A stretch of DNA of 64,000 nucleotides. Source: Diploptera punctata. Taxonomy: Eukaryota; Arthropoda; Insecta; Blattodea; Blaberidae. Both the position numbers and the translations under genes were made by a program. The DNA lies in assembly GCA_030220185.1 (NCBI GenBank), contig JASPKZ010007428.1:527501-591500 (forward strand). The letters run 5' to 3'. Positions 21,996 through 31,628 of the stretch are shown piece after piece. The notes beneath the pieces were generated by a model that searched no databases, was not told where the DNA came from, and worked only from the letters and a program-made list of their open reading frames with translations. Within the stretch, counting starts at the first letter, position 1. The number at the start of each line of letters is the position of its first letter.

Positions 21996-22480
21996 TATTG
22001 TTTACAAATGGACGGCATGGGCTGTAAGCCGTACGTGATTTTGACGGTATCGATACTTAGCTTTACTGCATACAAATATCTAGTAATACAAAGGTGTAGT
22101 AAAACCAAAAGAATGGGTAACATAATAATTACATTACAAATTTAGTATTCAAGATAAGTAATAAAATTATTTAGAAATTATTCAGTATCCGTAGATGTAA
22201 GAGTTACAATTTATTTACATATTTATTCATTGACTAATGTTTGTAGTTTTTATTTTCCGCTTCTTGTCCAGAAATCAACGAAAGTTTAATCAACTTTTTG
22301 GGCTCACCATGTACTTATAACTTGCTGATCTATCACGAATTGAATTTAGAAATATTTGGGAAAAAAGCGGCTGATCCCAATACTCCAAATAGTTACAATT
22401 TTCTGGGATGTGTGTTTCGTTTTCAGTACTACAGCACATTGGACATATTCGAACATTCTAATCGTCTGTAATTACAGGTA
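21996..22480 (-). mobile_element. LINE 3'-end fragment (zinc-finger LINE)
   Basis: Parallels 56815-57250 in order: AATATTGTTTACAAATGGAC and GTAAGCCGTACGTG near the 3' end, then TTTATTTTCCGCTTCTTGTC, and further inland CATTGGACATATTCG. The better copy encodes a C-terminal Cys/His motif. This copy is degraded and has no long frame. Confidence 0.6.
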
Positions 22481-22569
22481 TACATTTATGCCTTATAAAT
22501 GGAGCACTAAAAATTTTATAGCATACTGGAATAAAATACTAACTGACAATATCGATTCCGTAGATTCCG

Positions 22570-22800
22570 CGGACATAACCTCTCCATACATCCGAATCCT
22601 GAGCTAATGTTTTCCAATCATTTCCTGTATAATCCACTTCCCTGAAATCATGGCTAATGTTATTCTCCCACCTAATTCTTAGTCTACCAACTGGGCGTTC
22701 TTCTTCTCGTTTTCCTATAAGAAGCTTCCATGCTCGTCATTCATTCCCCACTCGTGCCACATGTCCTGCCCATCGCACTCTATGAGACTTAACTATAATT
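22570..22800 (-). pseudogene. RTE-type LINE, short C-terminal fragment
   Basis: Matches the complement of the RTE C-terminal coding region (CTACCAACTGGGCGTT, AGAAGCTTCCATGCTCG, CATGTCCTGCCCATCGCA). Truncated on both sides. Confidence 0.75.
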
Positions 22801-23049
22801 ATAGGGACAAAATACTACGAATTAAAAAAGTAAGAAATTATACAAATAAAAAGTAGGTTCTTCTTAAATTGAAAATCAAGGAATATACCACAATAAGTCT
22901 AATAAATTTGAAACAATGCGTTTTTAAAGAAACACTATTAATAATTATTTTAAAAACTCCTTGCAGGTTTATATATTTTCTATTTAATTTTTGGAAATAA
23001 GACAAGGTTTAGTTGGGTGATTATAATAATGTTTTTAATTGCCATTTCA

Positions 23050-23180
23050 TTGAATAACTATCATTAACAGCTTAGATCATTAATGTCGCAATTGAAATCT
23101 GAGAGTGAAAGGAGCGATATATTTTGCCCCTTGGCCTCTGATTTCACGCTTCAGTAACTTTAAAGTCTTTAACTATTAGA
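23050..23180 (-). mobile_element. SINE-F body fragment
   Basis: Carries TTAATGTCGCAATTGAAATC and GTGAAAGGAGCGATAT, matching 7040-7110 and 17570-17620. Head missing. Confidence 0.45.
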
Positions 23181-23285
23181 GCACCTTGTATAAGTCCTTA
23201 CATTGCCACTTATGGCCAATTCGAGTCATTTTTATGTTAATTGCCCAGATAAGCGTTAGATTATGTATGAAAACTCATAGCTTAC

Positions 23286-23598
23286 CTTGAACAACGAGCT
23301 TCACGATAGCTTCAGGCTTGGGTCGGTTGTTGACTAGACAACTGTACTCGGCGCTGTCTTCTGCGGTGACGGGGATGGAAGTGAAGAGCGAAAGTGTCCG
23401 GTAGGAGAGATATACGGTGTCCCATGTGGGGAGTATGCTCCCAGACCGTCGTGCTCTCGCCCGTGTACTCCACGAGTTTGATGTGCGAGCGCCATTCTAG
23501 CACTAGCACCAGAGAGTGCTCTGTCACGCCCGGGCAAGCTAGGGTAACGTTGGAACCCGCCTCCGAGAGCACTGTCTGCAGCGGAATTGCTGGTACAT
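23286..23598 (-). CDS. Immunoglobulin-domain exon, one base out of frame
   Basis: The only convincing host-type coding segment. On the minus strand a pyrimidine-rich acceptor ends TATTTTCAG at 23599-23600, and the exon ends TTGTTCAAG before donor GTAAG (23281-23285). Both junctions are phase 1, the usual arrangement for Ig-domain exons. Residues: SNVTLACPGV (first Cys), LEWRSHIKLVEYTGES (core Trp), then in another frame TAEDSAEYSCLVNNRP (D-x-A-x-Y-x-C, second Cys) and IVKLVVQ. GC content is far above its surroundings. The exon is 313 nt, one more than a multiple of three. A single extra base, possibly in the CCCC run near 23429-23432, would join the two frames. It is a cell-surface Ig-superfamily protein in type; I do not recognise the gene. 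It may be a real exon with a sequence error or a recent pseudogene. Confidence 0.75.
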
Positions 23599-23600
23599 CT

Positions 23601-24105
23601 GAAAATACACGAAAATAAAAATATACTTTCCTAACAATGTTTAATAACTGAATTTCTTAGTCTGATCAAATACTACTACAGTGTATTATCATTAGAGCGA
23701 GGTAAACATTTCATTGCTGGCAATGTTTCGCAGTACCTGGTATATACTCACCGTTATGAGTGGTAGATTACGTATCTCAATTATTTAAAACTAAACAAAG
23801 GTACAGGGGTATATAAAGGCTAATTGAGTACAGTACAAGTATCAATTAAATATGTACTTAATAATGAAAATTTTCGAAAGTGAATAACTTTTTTACTAAA
23901 TTAATAAGTCAATAGGAGTTATTTATTTGGTTTCTTAAGTGAAATTACTCCCACAACTATACCGTATTTGCAATAAACCTCCTAACTAAATTCTGGGTTT
24001 CACATATGGAGATTCAAATTTTGTTTTCGCCTACAGATTGAGGCAATTGCGAGATAACATTATTGCTAAAATCAATTGAGTTGGTGTTTACTTGATGAAA
24101 ATCAA
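23601..24105. other. No gene seen (probable intron)
   Basis: AT-rich sequence directly upstream of the Ig exon acceptor, with no second exon recognised. Confidence 0.5.
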
Positions 24106-24168
24106 TATTCATTAATTAAATAAAAATAAAACGTAGTTTTATTTGATTTTCATGTTTATTATATAATT

Positions 24169-24210
24169 CAGTGACAGCTGTTTCGGTACACTGTACCTTC
24201 TTCAGACATG
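24169..24210 (-). ncRNA. Hammerhead ribozyme motif, PLE left arm
   Basis: Minus strand: CAUGU (24206-24210), core CUGAAGA (24199-24205), stem II GGUAC-AGU-GUACC, GAAA (24181-24184), palindromic stem III ACAGCUGU (24174-24181), cleavage base C at 24173 (a GUC triplet), then ACUG (24169-24172), which pairs with CA-GU across one bulged U. All conserved core bases are present. Confidence 0.72.
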
Positions 24211-24276
24211 TTAACAAATTATGAATTGTGTTCCAACCGATCTAAGCAACAATACAACAATATTTATTTAAATTTT

Positions 24277-24540
24277 TTAATTTAACAAAGGGGATTCATT
24301 CAAATCAAGTTGAGAATTTAACAGTTTTTTACTACTTTTAAATTTATTAATATCTACAGCCTCCAAAAGAACTAACTTCTTACCCTTATCACAAATATGT
24401 AAAATTTCAAAATTTGGATCGAAACGATGATTAAATTGGAATAGGTGGTTAGCATATTTTGAATTTTCTAAATTTCTGTTACATGCTCTCATGTGTTACT
24501 TTATCCGAGAGATAAAAGGTCTACCAGTTTGTCCTATGTA
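24277..24540 (-). pseudogene. PLE GIY-YIG endonuclease remnant, left arm
   Basis: Reads MRACNRNLENSKYANHLFQF, FDPNFEILHICDKGKKL, and ends DLNESPLLN, the same as the right-arm protein with a few substitutions. Upstream of its apparent start the complement of CTACCAGTTTGTCCTATGTA gives the YIGQTGRP block, so the domain is fully present but disrupted by a stop (the right arm's IKEHM region reads through, here it does not). Confidence 0.8.
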
Positions 24541-24718
24541 GACATTGTCACATGTGCCACACTTCAATTTATATACACCTGATAATTTTTCTTTTGTTTT
24601 GGTTTTATTGTTTTTTATTATATTTTATTATTATTTTCTACAAAATATAGTAAAAACAATAAACAATATAATAAACAATAATAAAAAACAATAAAACCAA
24701 AACAAAGAAGAAACATTA

Positions 24719-25024
24719 TCAGGTGTATATAAATTGAAGTGTGGCACATGTGACAATGTCTATATAGGACAAACTGGTAGACCTTTTATCTCTCGGATAA
24801 AGGAACACATGAGAGCATATAACAGAAATTTAGAAGATTCAAAATATGCTAACCACCTATTCCAATTTAATCATCGTTTCGATCCAAATTTTGATATTTT
24901 ACACATTTGTAATAAGGGTAAGAAATTAGATATTTTGGAGGCTGTAGAAATTAATAAATTTAAAAGTAGTAAAGAACTGTTAAATTCTCAATTTGATTTG
25001 AATGAATCCCCTTTGTTAAATTAA
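24719..25024 (+). pseudogene. PLE GIY-YIG endonuclease, right arm
   Basis: C-terminal endonuclease of a Penelope-like retroelement. From about 24719: SGVYKLKCGTC (the GIY-like GVY motif plus a CxxC-type pair), VYIGQTGRPFISRIKEH (YIG motif and catalytic-type Arg in the following helix), then YANHLFQFNHRFD and ILEAVEINKF (the acidic residue of the domain), ending DLNESPLLN. Nicking by this domain primes reverse transcription in PLEs. The reverse transcriptase that should precede it is missing, so this is a 5'-truncated copy. The plus-strand frame 24734-25024 is open without lesions. Confidence 0.85.
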
Positions 25025-25090
25025 AAAATTTAAATAAATATTGTTGTATTGTTGCTTAGATGAGTTGGAACACAATTCATAATTTGTTAA

Positions 25091-25132
25091 CATGTCTGAA
25101 GAAGGTACAGTGTACCGAAACAGCTGTTACTG
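25091..25132 (+). ncRNA. Hammerhead ribozyme motif, PLE right arm
   Basis: CAUGU (25091-25095), CUGAAGA (25096-25102), stem II GGUAC-AGU-GUACC (25104-25116), GAAA (25117-25120), stem III ACAGCUGU (25120-25127), cleavage base U (25128), ACUG (25129-25132). Same design as the left arm but with a GUU triplet in place of GUC. Confidence 0.72.
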
Positions 25133-25195
25133 AATTATATAATAAATATGAAAATCAAATAAAACTACGTTTTATTTTATTTAATTAATAATTAT

Positions 25196-25935
25196 TGCAA
25201 TATTTAGATGCACATTATTTTCGTAAATTTCTTGCACTGCAGGTCCCTAGCTGAGTGTATACTTTAAATGAGTTTATCTTCTTTATTATCTACTTTGTGA
25301 ATTATTTTATAGCTACATATGATCAATTTACACATAACTTCAAAGAACCACGATTGAATCGGATAATGTTCGTACACATCTTTACTTAATAATGCATGTA
25401 GTGTTTTTGTTTTTAAGTACTACATCTTTTTCAAACAATTATTTTCTCCTCACTATTCCTGTATGTGAAAAACGAATATTTTCTCCATTCAATGAGAATT
25501 AATATCAACTAAATTCTTTCAATAACTAATTTAATTTACCTTGATTGGAGTTCGAATACGCTGTTGATATTTATGTAAGTATGAATCTAACGGGAAATAT
25601 CATTCACTTTTAAGAACTATACATTTATCAGACTAAAACAGTGCCATATCTTCAACCTGTTTAGCCCTGTTTTTTACTACAATCATAACGCCAAGAAAAC
25701 TAGAAGCATATTGATTTCTCGTAGAGCAGATATGTTTCCTCGCTCTGATTGTCACCATATAATCTACTAAATTGTAACTATTTAGAACATTGGGTCCTAC
25801 AGTTATTGAATAATTACACTGGTCAACAGTGGTTTTGTTGCCCTTGATATAAGATAAATTTCGGATATATTTGTGCTCACAGTTCATGAAACTATCAATG
25901 ATTTTGGAAGACTTGCTCTGTTTTTTTTAATCTTT
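25196..25935. other. No gene seen
   Basis: AT-rich; short frames (for example 25633-25887, minus) carry no recognisable motif. Confidence 0.5.
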
Positions 25936-25938
25936 ATT

Positions 25939-26640
25939 TTAATTTTGCACTACAAAAATCGGAAAACATGAAAAAATATAACATATATTTATAATGTCAA
26001 TTGTGTTTTGAAACAATTGTATACCACAACGTAAATAGAAAGAAAAATATCGAAAACCCATCTTATACTTCAGTGAAACGCCTTTCATAAGATTTTCGTC
26101 TATAATTTTTGGGGGACAATCTATTTTTAAAGACCTGCAGTAATCTGCCATCATGTGACGGTCCCATCTACCCTGATACCTTTCCTCCAATACTTTTAGA
26201 TCCTAGTGAAAGCACACTCCCTGTTCGTCACTATAATTTCCTAAATTATCCAGAAATCTATCCTGGCGATTGCGGATAAAATGTAACTTTATACTCATAT
26301 TTGTTCCCAGATTCTTGAAGCTTGTCAACATGTTTTGAACAATTTCTTTATAATTTGGTGCTTTATAGTTACCTAGGGAATTTTCTACCACCAATACAAA
26401 ACCATTCCAAGCTTCACTTTCCAGAACAGTCATAACTTCGATAAAATTTGCATCTTTCATCAATTGCCGAATTTGAGGACCATCAAATATTCCGCCTTTT
26501 AACTTTTACATACTGAGCTTAGGAAATTTTCTACAAATATATTTGAAACATTTTCGTTCCTTGTCCAACGCTTTGACGAATTGTTTTATCATATCCAGAA
26601 GCACGTCGTGAGTACTTTAATTTTGTCTAATAACTGAGAT
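25939..26640 (-). pseudogene. Pseudogene of an uncharacterised insect transposon-associated protein
   Basis: Minus strand, two collinear open pieces (26203-26463, 25939-26190) plus an upstream piece to about 26630. Residues in order: DMIKQFVKALDKERKCFKYI, KLKGGIFDGPQIRQLM, NYKAPNYKEIVQNMLTSFKN, GTNMSIKLHFIRNRQDRF, NLGNYSDEQGVCFH, then EERYQGRWDRHMMADYCRSL. I recall a widespread family of unnamed insect proteins with NLG-x-x-SDE-x-G-x-x-FHxD and RYQG-W-x-x-MMADYCW motifs, many copies per genome and probably transposon-derived. In-frame stops after FH (near 26200) and before KLKGG (near 26505) show it is dead. Function is unknown to me. Confidence 0.7.
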
Positions 26641-27184
26641 CACGGCCGATGTGCGGAGTGAGGGACGTGAGAGTGTGGATCACGTGATGTTTGTATGCGC
26701 GAAAAAATGCGCAGAAATCAAATAATGACTGGGAATATAAATTTTATTAGTAACAAGCCGTTTACTGTTTAAGATATAATATAGCAAAAACATAAATACT
26801 AGAGCATATTCAGGACTATCATGAATATATTCGTAAATTCTGCACTTGAAAACAGACATTAGCTGAGATATCCAGAGCAACAATTTGTTTTTCTTTGTAG
26901 AGCTGTGTTATTGTTAAAAGCAGATTGTGATGTATTGGCAGGCTGCGAAGTAATTGTAAACCCAGAAAATGTGTTAATATAGAAACTTGCTGGACAAAAT
27001 GCGGAATATAAAAATTATACTCTTTCGTTTATAAGTAAATACGTGAACAAAGTGTACTCAATTTACTTACTACGTAATCTTAAATGACTCTATTACTACA
27101 TAGTTGTTTAAATTTTAGTGCAATTGGAATGATAACTATTGTTTACTTCTATACTGTATTAATATTAACAATGGTTTATGGGGC
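26641..27184. other. No gene seen
   Basis: AT-rich with a short GC-richer patch (26640-26690) that I cannot assign. Confidence 0.5.
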
Positions 27185-27365
27185 ACGGATTGTCAAAAGT
27201 CTTATTGCTCCTGCCATCCAATTGTAAATAATTCAATGTTTTAGAGGAATTATACACAATGGGTACAACTAGGTTGAGATTTTAAAATACCTTACCCCGC
27301 CGGGAATCGAACCCGGGTCTCCGGAGTGGAAGGTAGGGACTCTACCGACTACGCAACAGTGACGG
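27185..27365 (-). mobile_element. SINE-B copy
   Basis: Minus strand has a well-preserved tRNA-like head: A-box-like TGCGTAGTCGGTAGAG, CCTACCTTCCACTCCGG, and B-box GACCCGGGTTCGATTCCC (about 27300-27355), followed by GGTATTTTAAAATCTCAACC. Same family as 37445-37590. Confidence 0.75.
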
Positions 27366-28090
27366 ATAAACAATTCAATTTTGTACTGTATGTTTACTGT
27401 ACTAACATCCTACTACTACATCATCACCAAAATCATGTTCTTCAACTTTGAGAATAAAATATTATTTTAATTCAGGAAATTGTTTTCTTAAAAAAACATA
27501 CTTCTCCTTTGTCATATGTACCACACGGAACAAAACACTGCATACAATTTTTAAACTAGTTACTGTTTTATTCAACGAAGCTTTTAACTAAGGGCATTAA
27601 CGTGTTAATTCAATCTGAGAGCAAAAAGTAGATTTTTTAAGGCCACTTATATCAATTATGTGGCTATTTACGAGTCATAAACCTATGATATGAGACCCAT
27701 GGCATTATTTCAGTTCCGAAATAGCCATAGTTAGCTTCTGGCAAGGTATCACTGAAATTCGCGTCCGCAACCTCATAGTCTTTCAAAGGGTAACCCTACC
27801 TAAAGTGCAATGGACATACATTCTTAATTTTCTCCTTAATGGGGAGGATATTTACAGCAAACTCATCATTTTTTTACTCCTCTATGTTCTCTTTTTTTCG
27901 TGCATCCATACCATTCACTTATATCTTTATACGATATATAGTACATGGGTACATCTTTTTACATGAGCATTCATTGCATACTTCAATCCTTCAAGCATAT
28001 CATCAACATGCTGGTACTTTTTAAGTAGTTGTCTTGATAAATTATCTTCTTTTTAATCGTTTCAATTGAATTACATTTTAATAATAATAA
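27366..28090. other. No gene seen
   Basis: AT-rich spacer; frames such as 27839-28024 are without motif. Confidence 0.5.
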
Positions 28091-28094
28091 TAAT

Positions 28095-31000
28095 AATACT
28101 CCCTCCATGGTATCTTTACCTTGTCGTGGTGGAGTGGCTTGCGTGCTTAAATGATCCTGAGAGCTATGCCGGCGGTAGCATTGCTGCCGATAGGGTTACC
28201 CATGCCGGACTGGTCGAAGGTGATAAGCCAGACGAAAAAAGTACCTTGGGCGAAAGAGTGACGATCTTTCACCGTAAAAATACAACCGTCAAGAAATGCG
28301 GACATGGGTTCATCTGGGGTAAAATTTTCCGGAGGTCAAATAGTCCCCCATTCGGTTCTCCGGCGGGGACTACTTCAGGGAACCCATGCCAAAGGCTCAA
28401 ACACAGGGACATGTTCCTAGGAACATGGAATGTTAGGACTTTATACAATAGCGGGGCACTAGAGATATTAACGCAGGAATTGGATAAATCGCCCTTGGAT
28501 ATAGTCGCTTTACAGGAAGTTAGGTGGCCAGGAGAAGGTAGTCAGGAATCAGGAAGCTTTGCATTATACTATGGGGGTGCAGAAAGACCTGCATTTGGAA
28601 CGGGTTTTTTAGTCAGAAGGAGGATCCTATCCGCTATCCGAGATATTAAATTTGTTAGTGATAGGATATCATACATAATTCTAAAGGGTAAACGACATGA
28701 TTTTATAATTGTAAATGTACATGCCCCCACAGAAGATAAAGATGACAAGATCAAGGATGAGTTCTATGAAGAATTAGAATGCTTATTTGATACCCTTTCA
28801 CGATATCATATGAAAATTGTCTTAGGAGATTTTAATGCAAAAGTGGGGCGGGAAGATATATTCAAACCAACAATAGGCAAATTCAGTCTTCATGAAGATA
28901 GTAACGACAACGGGGTTAGATTAGTCACATTTGCCACATCAAAGAATCTCATTGTTAAGAGCACAACATTTCAGCATAAGGATATTCATAAATACACCTG
29001 GACGTCCCCAGATGGAGAAACTTGGAACCAGATAGATCATGTATTAGTGGATAAACGCTGGCACAGTAGCATCATTGATGTTAGATCAGTTAGAGGGACA
29101 GACTGCAATTCGGATCATCATCTGGTCAGAGTGAAAATCAGACAACGGCTATCGCTTATGAGAGGAACGAACGCTAAAGATGATTCTGTAAAATATGAAT
29201 TAAAAAACTTGAAAAATGATGAAATGCGGCAAGAATACCAATCAAAATAGCTAATAGATTTGAAGTACTGGAATCTTCAGATGACAATGTGGCAAACGAA
29301 GAAGAAACTGATATAAATAAAGAATGGGAGGCTATAAGAGATACTATTAAATTGTCAGCATCAGAAAGCATTGGTTGTTTAAAAAAGAGGCAAAACAAGA
29401 AATGGTTTGATGAGGAATGTGCCGACATTGTAAAGAAAAGAAAGCTAGCAAAAATGAAATGGTTACACGAGCCAAATGAGGTAAATTTAGAGCAATTGGG
29501 TAGTGTTAGAAGGGAAACCACCAAGTTACTAAAGAGTAAAAAGAGGGAATATTTGAGAGAGAAGATTAATGATCTTGAAATGAATGCAAAAAATAGTAAC
29601 ATTAGAGAATTATATCAGGGAATTAGGATAGAGAAGAAGGGGTTTCAGGCTAGAACAAACATAATTCGGAATGAAAATGGGGATATGATTGCAGATTCTA
29701 GGAGTATATTAAATAGATGGAAAGGTTACTTTAATCAGCTATTAAATGTACATACAGAACAGGACATTGAGGAGGATAAGTTACAGACAGCAGAAATGCT
29801 AGTCGCAGAGCCAAGTGCATTAGAGGTTGAAATGGCGATTGAAAAATTGAAGATGTATAAAGCATCAGGTTCAGATGAGATCCCAGCAGAACTGATAAAA
29901 TCAGGGGAGAAAAATTGATGGACAAGATACGCTGGTTGCTTAGTATGATTTGGGAAAAAGAAGCTCTTCCAGATGAATGGAAGGAATCAATTATCTTACC
30001 AATTTATAAGAAAGGAGATAAAACTGATTGCAACAACTACAGGGGCATCTCATTACTTTCAACTTCGTACAAAATTCTAACAAATATATTAGTAAGCAGA
30101 CTTACTCCCTATATTGATGACATTCTAGGAGATCATCAATGTGCATTTAGAAGAAAACAGGTCTACAACAGATCAGATTTTCAGTATAAGACAGATTTAG
30201 AGAAGAAATGGGAATATAATGGTACTGTACATCAACTATATGTAGACTTCAAAAAAAGCATATGATTCAATTAAGAGGGAGAAGTTATATAGTATCCTCC
30301 TGGAGTTCGGATTCCTAAAAAGTTGGTTAGACTTATACGAATGTGTCTAAATGGCTCAAAGAGTAGGGTGCGTGTAGGCAAACAGTTTTCAGACACTTTT
30401 GAAATCCAGAATGGGTTGAAGCAAGGAGATGCACTATCTCCTCTACTATTTAATTTTGTACTAGAGCATGCCATTAAATCTTTAGAGAATGAGGAAGGCT
30501 TACAACTCAATGGTATTAATAAGCTGTTAGTTTATGCTGATGATGTAGTACTACTGGCCGATAGCGAGGAGATACTAAAGGCCAACACGCACACACTATT
30601 GAGTAACACTAAGAAATTAGGACTGGAAGTAAATATCAGTAAAACTAAATATATGGTCACACGTAGAAATTCAGTATATAATGGAAATGGACAGCTAATG
30701 ACAAATGAGGGAAATTTTGAGGAAGTGGCTGAATTCAAATACCTAGGAACAATAATCACAAATAGGAATGAGATGCACAAAGAAATTAAACATAGGCTCA
30801 ATTCTGGAAATGCTTGCTATTATGCATTGCAGAGACTTTTGATGTCCCAACTCCTTTCAAAAAACGTAAAGCTGAAAATATATAAAACTATTATTCTACC
30901 AGTTATATTATATGGGTGCGAAACATGGACTCTTACTTTAAGGGAGGAAAGGAGATTACGAGTATTTGAGAATAAAGTTCTTAGGAAAATTTTTGGACCA

Positions 31001-31366
31001 AAGAGAGATGAACAGACAGATGAATGGAGAAGACTACATAACAATGAACTACATGGTCTTTATAGGAAGCCAGATATAATAAGAACAGTTAAGTCTCGTA
31101 GACTGCGATGGGCAGGACATGTTGCACGTATGGGGAATGAAAGACGTGCATGGAAGCTTCTTGTAGGAAAGCCAGAGGGAAAGCGCCCAGTTGGTAGACC
31201 AAGAATGAGGTGGGAGAACAACATTAACTATGATTTGAGGGAAGTAGATTATACAGGGAATGATTGGAAAGCATTAGCTCAGGATAGGGATGTATGGAGA
31301 GCTTATGTCCGCGCGGCCATGAACCTTCGGGTTCGATAGTGCCAGTGAGTAAGTAAGTAAGTAAGT
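28095..31366 (+). mobile_element. RTE-type LINE, near full-length copy
   Basis: The reference copy of the most abundant LINE here. Its 5' end follows a short (TAA)n tract with CTCCCTCCATGGTATCTTTA, a start shared with the copy at 41781. It encodes an apurinic-type endonuclease and a reverse transcriptase in one continuous (now broken) frame, and ends GTGCCAGTGAGTAAGTAAGT with a (GTAA)n tail at about 31344-31366. A minus-strand CR1 element abuts directly, tail to tail. Length about 3.27 kb, normal for RTE elements. Confidence 0.9.
28411..31339 (+). pseudogene. RTE endonuclease-reverse transcriptase, four frameshifts
   Basis: Endonuclease: LGTWNVRTL, VALQEVRW (catalytic Glu), LGDFNAKVG (Asp, Asn), NQIDHVLVDKRW, CNSDHHLV (catalytic Asp-His), about 28411-29130. 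Reverse transcriptase: KESIILPIYKKGD, NYRGISLLS, LYVDFKK (first Asp), GLKQGDALSPLLFNFVLEHA, LVYADDVVLLADS (catalytic YADD, about 30527), NISKTKYMVTRR thumb, and the tail RLRWAGHVARMGNERRAW. Breaks, all single-base: a lost A near 29245, a lost G near 29905, an extra A in 30250-30256 and a lost A near 30310. The open frame begins upstream at 28066, but M at 28411 precedes the conserved domain. Because so few lesions are present, the copy is fairly young. Confidence 0.9.
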
Positions 31367-31570
31367 ATAATAATAATACTTTATTTATTCTGGCAGAGTT
31401 AAGGCCATACGGCCCTCTCTTCCACTCAACCAGCACAAATACAAATAAATATTCGACAAATATAGATATACACTATACTAATTATAAACAGTTAAAGATA
31501 CAATAAATGTAGCAATGTAAATGTCATGTACAAACAACATTTTATAAGGTAATAACAGTAATGATACAAA

Positions 31571-31628
<58 letters not shown>

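Larger units (their letters stand above)
24110..25195. mobile_element. Penelope-like element pair, head-to-head inverted repeat
   Basis: Two 5'-truncated PLE 3' ends in opposite orientation: left arm 24110-24645 (minus), right arm 24660-25195 (plus), meeting at an AT-rich centre. Each arm carries, from centre outward, the GIY-YIG endonuclease remnant and a hammerhead motif, then the terminal sequence (ATTAATTAAATAAAATAAAACGTAG type). The arms are highly similar but not identical; the left arm has lost an in-frame Met/YIG section through mutation. No reverse transcriptase remains in either arm. Confidence 0.88.

Noticed and set aside
23394..23618. Plus-strand open frame opposite the Ig exon
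   Set aside because: The splice sites, Ig residues and exon phase are all on the minus strand; this frame is an antisense shadow.
29174..29602. 142-codon minus-strand frame in the RTE element
   Set aside because: Antisense to the RTE reverse transcriptase; serine/phenylalanine-rich composition is that of reverse-complement coding.
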